From Neonectria sp. B-13 (lineage: Eukaryota > Ascomycota > Sordariomycetes > Hypocreales > Nectriaceae), in assembly GCA_002682825.1 (NCBI GenBank), contig NOKP01000005.1:1674001-1738000 (forward strand): 64,000 nt of DNA, given 5' to 3'. How positions within the stretch are numbered: position 1 is the first letter of the stretch; each line of letters opens with the position of its first letter. A program made the translations under genes and the position numbers. The notes beneath the pieces were generated by a model. The model saw nothing but the letters and a program-made list of their open reading frames with translations, searched no databases and was not told the origin of the DNA. Positions 23,701 through 35,700 of the stretch are shown here, piece after piece.

Positions 23701-26700
23701 TCCTTCCACGAGGAGTTCTCCCACTGCGCCGATGGGAACCAACCTCTCCGGATTCTCGCGGTCGGCGATCCAGCTCGCGGAACCGACTGCGCGACCAATG
23801 CGGCCTGGATGCCTATAAATTTCCTCGTCGGAATTCATGACGCAAAATACGGTACACTCTGTAGGTCCGAACCCATTAAGCACTCTCTTCAAGTGTCTCC
23901 ATCGAGCAAAGTCGTCTGTAGTGGTTGCCTCCCCTCCGAGGATAATAGTCTGCAGCGAAGAGATATCCTCGGGGTTGAGCAAGTTCGCCACAGTAGGGGT
24001 GAGGAATGTCAGGTTTGCTTTTAATGTGTTGATCGCGCCGGGAAGGTCGTCCATTCGGTCGTCACTTGATGGGATACAGATGCAGCCCCCGAAGATAAGA
24101 GTCGTGAAGATCTCCATGATGCATGAGTCAAATGTGTATGAAGCAAATTGGAACACCCTTGAGGTGTTGGAGAAGCCCATTTCCTTTCCGGAGTAGAAGC
24201 AGCTCGTAGTCACTGCTACGTGCTGGGTAATGACACCCTTGGGTAATCCGGTGCTGCCCGAAGTAAAGAGCACATAACACGGTGCTTGTCGATCGAAATT
24301 CGTGGGCGCTTTCTCTTCTCGAACATCACCAGCCAGGTTGTCGACCAGCATCTGGTCGATAGCCACCACAGTCCTGCCCTCGCCGAACGAGGTCTGGCTA
24401 TACCGTGTCGATGTGAGAACCAATCGACCATCAACCTCGCCAAGTAACTTCTCCCGGCGCTCGGCGGCCTGTGTTAGATCCAGAGGCACAAACGCTGCGC
24501 CGGCTTTGAGTACCGCCAAGATCGTCATAATAACCCATATGGACTTTTCGAAACAAATTGGGATCATGGTAACGCCTGGTTGCACCCCGAGCTCTAGTAA
24601 ATACCATGCGAGGCGCGTGCTGATGTTGTCAAGTTCGGCATACGTCAATTCGCCGTCCCATGCGCAGACCGCGGGTCTTGTGGGCTGAATATCGACTTGT
24701 TTTCCGATCATCTCGTGAACGCATTTCTGGTTGGGCGGCGGGAGGTTCTTGTTCCACTCCCAAAGTTGATCCCAGGTCGAGTCATCGAGGAGGTCCACGT
24801 CTCTGATCAGTCTGGGAACGGCGTAGTTGATGTCGTCGTCGGCCCTGACTATGGATGAAATGGCAGCACTGAAGCAGTGAGATAACTGAGCTGCCTGTGT
24901 CGTGGAGAGTGCGATGCGGTAGTCCATGATGACGCCTACCTCTGCAGTGCTGTCGACTGCTTGGATGGAAATGGCATACTAGAAGAGAAAGTATATGTTA
25001 GCAAATCTGCTGCGTGTCACTCGTTGAAAGAATGCCTGTTATCAGTCACGGACGGGCAAGGAGAACACACCTCTGACGGATCGACACCATCTGCAACCGT
25101 AAACTCAACTCCCTTCTGGCTTTCCTGTTCGGCTTCGCCGCTCGGCTTCTGGAACGAAAGCACAGTATTAAAGAGCGCAACATCTGCATCCAGCCCTAGT
25201 GCATTGTGAATAACGGCAAGCGGCACGTTCTGATGTGGCAGACTCTTTAAGTATCCCTCTTGCACGGCTTTGGCCGTCTCGACAATAGTCTGTGTCTTGC
25301 CAGAAAGCTTCACGTGGCAGACTAGCATGCCAATTAGGGGTCCGAAAATGTCCTCGACACCATGGATAGGTAGGTCTCGCCCCATACATAGAACACCGAA
25401 ACTTGGGGAACTGGAACCAGTGTAGTGGCTCAGGACCATTGCCCAGGCGGTCTGGATGACTGTCGCGGGGGTGACTTCGTGTTGTGTGCAGAAGGCCCGT
25501 ATCTGCGCCGTGTCGATGTCCGGGACGGAAATTCTGGTCGACTCACGGCGTAGTTCGGTGGTGGCCGTCTCAATTTCATCGCCAAGGAGTGGGAAGTGGC
25601 AAGGCTGTGCGTCATAGAGGGAGTTTTTCCAGAAGGCGTAGCTGTCGTCATATGGCTGCTGGGCGACGTGTGTGACAAATTCGCGATACGACGGCGCCGG
25701 GGTGAGGGTTAAGGTGCCGTTATATTCTCTGCGGAGATCGCCAAGGAGTATGCCGATCGAGTAGCCGTCTACGATGGCGTGGTTCATCTCAAGAATGATG
25801 TAAACATCCTTGGCAGTGACTCGGTGCAGGGAGAGATGATGCTGTAGGCGCCATTCCTTGGAGTCGGTGCCATGCCTTAGAGCCAACGCTACTGCCTCTG
25901 AGGTGGAAGCTTCATGTACGTCGATGTTGATAGTTGGATCTCTGAGAATTATTTGCATGGCCCGTCCACTGCCAGGAAAACTGTCGACAATCATGGCACG
26001 TAGGAGAGAGTGACGCTGGACAACGGCGGCCCACGCCTCGCGAAGCCTGGAGATATCAACAGAGTAGCCTGCTTGAGCTGAGGCCTTGATGTTAACCCGG
26101 GAGCGATAACTGTCCGCGTCTTTGGCTTGACTAATGAGAATACCCTCCTGCGTTGGCGCGCATGGGAAAATATCTTCGATGTCATCCAGATCGTGTATAG
26201 CAAGCTCTGGCATCACGGTACCCTGGAACTCGGCGATACTGTCGTACGAGTCAAATGTAGCCGGCATGTCCGTCAGTGTCCACTGGCGCGACTCCTGGGA
26301 GAATCTTGTTGCGATATTCTCCAAGGCTGTTTTGTACTCGTGGATCCACTCCTGAATCATGCGTTCGTGCTTCGCGGCTATAGTGTCGTCGTAGATGAAG
26401 GTGACACCGAGCGTTGAATCCGTGACATTGACAAGCACATCGAACAGTGCATGCCGCGTGAACTGGCTTGTCTGGGTGGAAGCGTCCTCTGGCATTGGAA
26501 CGTTTCTGAAGAATGCATCCTTGCGTTCGAGCTGCTGATATCTGCCGCCGTAGTTGAACATGATCTCCACTGGTAACGAAGATACAAATTCTCTGGCGGT
26601 ATCGTCGTCACGAAACTTGGACGTGAAGTACTGGAAGCCAGATTGGGGGATTTTTCTAATGCAGTCCTTGACATGGCGCACAAAGTCGAGTAGGTCTGGT

Positions 26701-29700
26701 TGTGAAGGCCGGACTTGGACAGGATACAGTGTCGTGAACCAACCGACTGACCGCGAGAGGTCGATGCTGCTGTCCCATACCTCGCGACCGTGGCTCTCGT
26801 TGAAGATTGTGGGAAGTTTCCTGTCCGAGAAGACTTGTCCAAAGGCGAAGAGAAGAGCAGAGATCATCAGATCCGCCGGCTGCGTGCCGAGAGCGTCGTT
26901 GGAATTGCCGAGGAGGGCAGCGCTTATCCCCTCGCCAAGGGTAAAGCTCTGCTTCATTGTTAGGCCCGGCGACTTAGTGTCCTGGAAGGACCAGTAAGAG
27001 TGCAGCGGCAACTCCAATTCGAAGGGCAACGCCTGGTTCTCGTCAAGATGGTTCGTGGCGTAGTCGGCCTGCAAAAAGGTCCAAGCCTCGAAGGGCACGG
27101 GAGGAGCCAACGGTTGGCTTTTTCCAGAGAGTATGTTTTCTAGATCTTCGAGTATTACTCTCCAAGATACAAGATCCACCACCAAGTGGTGAATACTCAG
27201 GAAGAGATACTGAGATTCGGCAATATCAATCAGTGTAGCCACCATTAGAGGGCCGTCTGTGATGTTCAGATCCCCTCGGTGCTCTGAGATGACCGCTGAG
27301 ATATGATCGGAGCTGTCACGTCTTGCATGGCGGAGACAAACTGCACTGTTGGCTGTGTCTGTAGAAGTAGACTGCAGACGCTGCTGCCATGTACCCGATG
27401 CTGATACCTCGAACTTGGTGCGGAGAACAGGGTGGGTGTCGACAAGAGTATCTAGTGTTTCCTTCAAACGTGACAGTTCAATCTTTTCTCGTGGCTGAAG
27501 AAGAATGCACTGATCAAAAGGCACAGTGGGGTCCGGCTGATGTTGGAAGAACAGCTGCTGTATCGGGCCAAGAGGGAAGGGTTCTCCTCTGCCAACAGCA
27601 TCTTTAGCACGCTGGAGCGAGTTCTCGAGCTGCGACGACGTTTCCTTGATATCATGAGACTGAGAGCTCCAGACCTGTATGATCGCGCTGATAGTCTTGT
27701 GCTGCAAGATATCCGCTGTCGAAATATCCAATCTTCGTGCTCTGGCCGATGAAGATACTTGCATGGCTGTGATAGAGTCACCACCAAGACGAACGAAGCT
27801 GTCGTCAATGCCAATAGCAGAAGCTTCGACGTTGAGGGTTCGCGCCCAGATCTCCTGGAGCATAGCCTCGGCCTCTGTGGACGGGCCACGCTTCTGTGCC
27901 ACGCTCGCGCTCTGAAGGGAAGCCAGCCGACTTGTGGACAAAGACGAGCCGAGTTTGCCAAGTTTCTTCCGGTCCGTCTTGCCCGCCATGCTCAGTGGAA
28001 CATAGTCCAGCACGAACAGCAGCACCGGGATCATGTGGCTAGGCAGTCTTTCCGCCATGACGCGTTCAAGAGCAGCAGGAAGAGGTTGGACGCAACACGT
28101 CAAGCTGCCACTCTCCAGCTTGGTACCACCGCTCAGGAATTCAGAGCCACGGGAATTGTTCTTGTCAGGGACAACAAAGAGTGCTAGCATACTGGCAGCT
28201 CCTTCACCGGTAGGCTTAATGACTTCAACGACAAGTTCTTCTGCCCCCGACACGCAGGCCAGAGCATGATGTTCAATCTCAGACAGCTCGACACGCATGC
28301 CACGAATCTTGACTTGAGCATCCCGACGGCCAACGTAGATGAGGCTGCCGTCCTCTGCGTAGTGGACGAGATCGCCGGTTCTGTAGAGCCGTCCGTAACG
28401 ACCAGACACATAACCCGACCCCTTTGTCAACCAGGCCGGGGTATTGATAAACGCGGCCTTGGTCTTGTCATCGTCGTTAATATAGCCACGCGCGAGGATA
28501 GGTCCCTCGACAAGAAGTTCGCCCGTCGCTCCAATGGGAACCAGGGTCTCGGGGTCTTGCGGGTCGACAACCCAGCTTGTCGATCCTGTCGCTGTACCAA
28601 TATTACGAGGCTGCACAACGTCCGCAGTAATCTCTGCAGTAGCACAGATGACGGTAGCTTCTGTTGGGCCGTACAAGTTGAACACCCTGGTGCTTGGCGT
28701 CCATCTGGAGTAATCTTCTGCCGTCGACGCCTCGCCTCCAAACAGAATGGTCTGTAACGATGGCACTTGGATCGGCTCGACGTGTCTCGCCACTGACGGC
28801 GTGAGGAGTGCGATATTCACAGCCATGGACTCCATGGCCTGAGCCAGGTTATCGGAGCGCTGCTTCTCCGAGGGAACGCACACACAGCCACCAAAGACGA
28901 GGGTGGTGATGATTTCAAAGATCGAGGCATCGAAGGTGTATGAAGCGAACTGTAGCACCCTGGACTCGTGACTGAGACCGACCTTGGCGCCATGGTAGTG
29001 ACATCCGCTGCTGACGGCTCTGTGTTCGAGAAGAACGCCCTTGGGTGTGCCGGTGCTCCCCGACGTGAAGATCACGTAGGCGGCAGAACTCGGATTCGCG
29101 GTGGGCAATTCGGCGGGTATCTCGGTAAGGTATCCAGACGAGCTCTGACCGACAGGAATAACTGTGTAAGCAGAGCCGAAGTTCGTTCGAGAGAGACTTT
29201 CCGACGTCAGGATGACTTGGGCGTCAGCCTGCTTCAAGACAGCCGCTATGCGATCAGATGGCTGGGTCGGATCAAGAGGCACAAAGGCGCCACCAGCCTT
29301 GAGAACCGCAAGCATGGCAACGATGGTCCAGCAGGATTTTTCAAAATACAATGGGACCAGGGTCTCGTGTGCCACGCCAGAAGACGCGAGGCGGTGGGCC
29401 ACCTTCGTCGCGAGGCTCTCGAGTTGCCCGAACGTGAACTCTCCATCATGGGCGCAGACTGCTTGTGCGTCTGGCCGTAAGCGTGCTTGGGCCGAGATCA
29501 AGCCATCCACGCAAGCGTCAATAGATCCCGGGACGCTGCTGTTCCAAGACCACAGCTGCTCGATATCCACAGCATCAGGGCCCAGAAACTGCGCAATGGG
29601 TTGGTCGGGATGCGCTGCGGTCAATTGCCGGATGGTGTTTGCGAAGTACTCGAGTATTCTCCCTACACGAGACGTAGCAATGACATTTGAGTCGAAGCTG

Positions 29701-32700
29701 CAGCGGATATCGACACGACCGTCTGTCGAGAGCTGGCAGACCAGTGTCATGGCGTACGTTGTGAATTCTCTTGTCTGGGGCATCTCGCGCCATGTTCCAA
29801 GTTCCGTTTCAAGCGAGCTCGATGCAGGCGGCTGCACGACCAGCAAGGTCTGGAATTCACAAGCGGCACGAGTGTTGACACTGATCTTGGCGATGTTCTG
29901 TAGACCAGTCTGTTCGTATGGGATCATGGCGGTGGCGTGGTCTTGTAGCTGACCTAAGAACCTCGAAACCGTGGACTCTGCAGAGACGCGGGCGATGATG
30001 GGAACCGTGGCGATGGTTGGACCGACCATTCTCTCGATCTCTGCCACGGGCGCGTTGCGGCCAGACAAGGTGGCTCCAAAGATGACATGCTTCGTTCCCG
30101 TGTTGCGGTGGACTGTCAATGCCCACGCAGCTCTGATGATAATCGACATGGTAGTGTCCAACTCGTTCGGAGCTGCAAAAGAACAAGACTTTTCAACCGT
30201 CGAGTCGGCGGTTACGACGTGAGCAGTGCTTGGCAACGACGGGAATGTTTCAACCTCCACTCGGTCAAAGGTCGTCCCCCAGAATGTGTCGGCGTCGTTC
30301 TTCTTCTGGTCCAGGGTATACTTGACGAAAAGACTGAAGTCTGGCTGTCGTTGTGGGCTTGCGCCTTGGTAGAATTGCTTGACAAGTGACATAACGAGTG
30401 GCATTGACTCTCCATCGTAAAGTGCATGATGGACAGACCATCCAAAGAGGGTTCTTTGCGTCGAGACGTCGTCATCAACGAGTGCGAAGCGGGCGAGTGG
30501 CTCTCCCAAGCCCATCGAAACAAGCTTATCCTCTCGAAGATGAGCCTCGAGGTTGTTGGAGTGTTGCCACTCGATAGTACTCTTCTCCAAAACCACTTGA
30601 ACCAGACCAACGTCGTCGCATTGAACGATTCTGGTGCGTAGTATCGAGCTGCATTGGACTGTCCGCTGCCAGGCGTCCTTGAAGCGTGGCAGGTCGATGT
30701 CCGCCGAGAGCTCTATGATAGCCTGCAGGATGTAGCTACCAGTCTGCTTGGATGTGAGAGCCATCAATCCTGCCTGCAGTGGAGTGCAAGGGTAAATGTC
30801 TTGGAGATCCCGCACATCTACGCCGCAGAGTTGGGCGACTTTGTTCTTGCAATTCTCGACGCTGATCCGGTCATCCAGCAGAGAGAACGCTTTGATCTCA
30901 GTCGAGGCGACAACAGCCGTGGAACTCGCACCCAACTGCCCCGCCAGTTGCCAAAGCTTCGGCTGCTGGAAGACTTGCGCAACAGAGAGAGTTGTGCCAT
31001 CTTTCCTGGCTTCGCTGACTAGCTCCATGGCAGCGATGGAATCTCCACCTAGGCGGAAGAAGTTGTCGTCGGGGCCAATGCTGGATTCGTCCAGTCCCAG
31101 CACACGCGCCCAGAGGCGTTGGATCCGACTCTCTGCCTTGGTGGACACTGTCCGGCTGGACCTTTCTCGCTTCAGCGCAGCAAGCTCGGCAACGGTAAAA
31201 GAAGAAACAATATCTCCGAGTTTCTTGCGGTCCGTCTTGCCAGAGCTTCTCATGGGCAACTGGTCAATGGTGAACCAGACAGTCGGAATCATGTAACTCG
31301 GCAGCCTCTTTGCCAGCTCATCTTCAATCGACGTAGGCAGCAAGTAAACCCGAGTAGTTCCCCTCACCAACAACACGCCGCCATCGACTTCAGCAGCAGG
31401 AACAGCAGCAGTTTTCGTTGCGTCGCCCAACACGAGGAACCCAACGAGCGCCAGTCCCGCTCCTTCACCTCCGGGCCTTGCAACTTCGGCCGCAACTTGG
31501 AGTGCCCCCGGGACACACGCCATGACGTGATGCTCTGTTTCGGCCAATTCCATCCGCTGACCGTGGAGCTTCACCTGTGCGTCCCTCCTGCCGACATAGA
31601 CCATGCTGCCGTCGTCGCCGACGTATCTCACCAAGTCGCCCGTCTTGTACAGCCTGCCCTGGCGTCCGAGGATCGTTGTGGTCGCACTATCATCGCGAGA
31701 GGAACCGCGAAGCAGCCAGGGTGGGTTACTGATGAATGAACTGGCGGTGCGAACCTCGTCATTTAGATAGCCTCGTGCCAACTGAGAACCCTCGATGACA
31801 AGCTCACCGATAGCCCCAATCGGCACAAGCTTGTTCTCGTCTCGCGGATCGACGAGCCAGCTCGTTGTCCCCACAGAATGACCGATACAGTTCCTATGCG
31901 CCGCGTTCGGGCCCTCATCATTCAGCGCGCAAAAGATGGCGCATTCGGTAGGGCCATAGGCCTGCAGAACTGTGTCAAGATGGTGCCATCTCGCAAAGTC
32001 GGCGGGGGAAGACGTCTCGCCCCCGATAATGATTGTTCGCAAAGAGGGGACCTCGTCCGGGTCGACCAGTTGCGCGACAGTCGGGGTTAAGAATAACATG
32101 TTGACGTCCATAGCTTGGATGGACCCCGCAACATCATCTAGGCGCTCCGTCGGCGAGGGGATGCATACACAGCCGCCAAACAGCAAAGTGGTGAATATCT
32201 CCATGATGCAGGCGTCAAAGGTATATGCGGAGAATTGTAACGTTCGTGTGCTTGAGCTGAAGCCGATGCGGTTGCCATGATATGTGCAGCTCGTGCTGAC
32301 TGCGCGGTGCGGGAGAATGACACCCTTAGGTACACCCGTGCTGCCGGATGTAAAGAGGCAGTACATGGTCGATGAAGGGTTGACCTGCACCGTGACCAAC
32401 TTCCTGTCTTGGTGATCTGATGAAAGACTCTGAATGAAAGCAGGTGTCACTGCCAAGATGGAACGGTCTTCGCCATAGGATATGCTCGCAAACCGTTCCG
32501 AGGTCAAGATGATATGCGCTTCGACCTGCTTCAACACCAATTCCCGTCGTTCCGGGGCCTGTGTTGGGTCTATTGGCACGAATGCGGCTCCCGTTTCGAG
32601 GACAGCCAGCATGGCAACGACGACCCAGAGCGACTTGTCGAAACACACAGGCACAATGGCGCCAGGTCCGACTCCCAGCGAAGCCAAGTAGTGTGCGAGG

Positions 32701-35700
32701 GTATTTGCCCGACGACCTAATTCCGCAAAGGTCACCTGCCCGTCCCAGGACTCGATCGCACAGCGATTTGGGTTTGCCAAAACCTGCTGCTCGACAAGCT
32801 GGTGCATGCATGCCTCGATAGGTGGTGGGACGTCTTGGTTCCATGTCCACAACTTCTCCAGGCCCTGACTATCCAGAAGGTCCAACTGTGTGACAGCGTC
32901 TTGAACATTGTTCATTATCGAGCTTATAGCAGTGCTGAAACACCTGCCGAGTTGATCACTCTGGAATTCCCCAAGTGCGCCAGAGTGATCAATCAAGATA
33001 TTGATTTCCGTGGGAGCGTCGATGACTCTGACAGAGATGGAATACTAGGAAGGATGCCGCCCGTCGTTAGTATCTTCATATTTCCCACACTTCACTTGGT
33101 GAAAGGAGTAGCACTCACATCATTGGGATCAACCCCATCCACAATCTTCATCGATAAGCCCTCGTCGCTACCCTCCACAACATCACTCTCGCCCTTCTGG
33201 AATGATAAGATGCTGTTAAACAGCGCCGACGACCCAAGCCCCAATGCACTATGCACAGCTGCAAGAGGTACCGTCTGGTGCGGCAGCGCCATCAGATACT
33301 GCAACTGTGCAGCCTTCAACACGTCCAAGACCGACTCGTCCGTGCCAAGCGAGATGCAAGCTGTGATCATTCCGATAAGAGGTCCGAATATGCTGTCAAT
33401 CCCGTCTATGGGATGATCCCGGCCCGAGCAAATGACACCAAAGGAAGGACGTTGGATCCCTGTGTATGACTTCAGCACCGTGGCCCATGCTACCTGGATG
33501 ATGATTGCAGGCGTCAACTCCCACTCTGCACAGAACGCCCGCATGCGGTCAGTGTCGATACCTGGCACCGTGATCAACTCGCGCGAGGTTGGCTGTGCTA
33601 CTTCTTCGTAGCCGAGTTCCGGGAAGTGGCACTGTTCGACGCCAGCGAGAAAATGAGTCCAGTAATCAACCCCTTGTTCGTGCAACTCCTTGCCGATGAA
33701 CGAGACGAACTCGCGGTAGGTTTGTGCTGGAGGAGGCGTGTCACCGCCATTATAGAAGTTTATGAGTTCCCGGATCAGCATACCGGTCGAGTGGCCGTCG
33801 ACAATGACGTGATTGAACTCGAGCACGAGATGGACCTCGCCGTTGGACAACTGATACAGAGACAGATGATGCTGAAGCCCTAGCTCTTGATAGCTGACGT
33901 CTTCACTCTCGAGTGCCTCTGTGATTACGGCCTTGCTGAAGTCCGTTTTGATGGCAATTTCGACCGTTGGAGAATCCAAGACGACGTGCATCACGCGGCT
34001 GCTGCCGGGGAAGTTCTTGACCAGGACTGTGCGCAAAAGAGCATGGCGTTGGACGACCTGTTTCCAGGCCCATTGCAGTCGAGTCACGTCGATGGATTTG
34101 CTGGCATCTGGCAAACGTAGCTCGAGATCAAGTCGTGTCCGATACATCTTGGAGTCTTTGGCCTGGCCGATCAGAATACCTTCCTGCATCGGCGTGCACG
34201 GGAAGATGTCATCGACATGTTCAAGTCGCAAGGCGGCGCCAATACGTGGGAGAGTTTCGTCCCTGAACTCCGCAATATCGCTATACGATCCAAAAACCCC
34301 CGGGAAGTCTGACAGAGTCCATTCCACCTGTCGACCGCGCAAGTCGCCCGCAAGGTGCTGCAGAGCAATCTGAAACTCGGTCGCCCATACTGACACCTTT
34401 TCGCCGTGCTTGATATCTTCGTCATATAGCAACGTCACAGCCAGACAGCCCTGGTCCACAGACACAAGCACGTCCAAGATGGCCTGTCTTTTGAACTCCG
34501 CGCATGTCACAGGTCCAAAACTCTCTGTCGGCATTGAGAGGTTTTGGAATAATGCATCCTTCCGCTCCAGTTGTTGGTAACGTCCAGAGTAGTTGAACAT
34601 AACCTCAACCGGGAACTGCGAGATGAACGCATCTGCAGTCTGCTCATTTATAAATCTTGATGCGAAATATTGCCAGCCGTTCTGAGGTATACTGCGAACG
34701 CAGTCTTTGGTTTGGCGGACCAGATCCAGGATTTCGGTACTTTGCTCGCAAGTAACCTGGACAGGGTAAAATGATGTGAACCATCCTATCGTGGTAGATA
34801 GGTCCAAGGAGTCGTCCTAGACCTCGCGTCCATGAGACTCATTGAATACGGTCGGCAGGGGCCGGTCGGCGAAGACGCGGTTGAATGAGTAAAACAATGC
34901 AGACAGCATGAGTTCTGGCGCACGAGTACCGAATGCATCGTTGCCGTCTCCGAGAAGGACTGCGGTACACGACTCGTCAACGCGAAACGTCGTGCTGGTC
35001 GTCTTCGAGCGTACCGCGGGCCCATCATTAAGAATCTCAACGCCCCAGTACTCATGCATTGGTGGCTGGACAGTGAAAGGGAGTTGTTCGTCGGGATTGA
35101 GGTGTGCAGCTGCATATTCCTTCTGGAGCCCACAATAGCTGGCAAAAGACAAGCGAGGTACACTTGGAGTGATGTTTTTGCTCAGAAGGTTCTCCAGGTC
35201 GCTGAGGAGTACTCTCCAGGACATCAGATCCACAACAAGATGGTGGATCGATACGAACAGTCTCTGTTTTCCGAGCACGTCGAAGAGTGCAGCCGATACC
35301 AGGGGGCCTTTGACAATATCGAGGCTGCTACGGCACTTTAAGATTGTCGGGGCGACGTCGTTCAGGTCTCGCAGGCTATCTTCAAGGTAACAAATCTGGA
35401 AAGCACTGTCAGCACTATGTTCGATGCGTTGCTCCCACTTACCACCATCGTTCTGCTGGAACTTGGTACGCAAGGTGGAATGTGTAGAAACTAAAACACC
35501 GAATGCATTTGTCAATGTTTTGAGAGTAACGGGTTGCCGCAACCCGAGTAGGAAGCATTGATCAAATGGGACTGTCGGGTTTGGCTGGTATTGGAAGAAC
35601 AGCTCCTGAATGGGACTCATGGGAAATGGGTGCCCAGTGACGTGCTCGCCTGAGACGAAGAGTCTTCCCTGATTTCCAGCTTCGCCTTGGACCTTTGAGG

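Noticed and set aside
33092..34807. A separate NRPS gene starting at 34807
   Set aside because: It lacks an ATG at its start and is the same uninterrupted frame as the exon before it, divided only by the TAG at 34817-34819.
34814..34822. GTCTAG as a tiny intron removing the stop
   Set aside because: Six bases cannot be an intron, and no nearby donor/acceptor pair keeps the conserved E-domain motifs.
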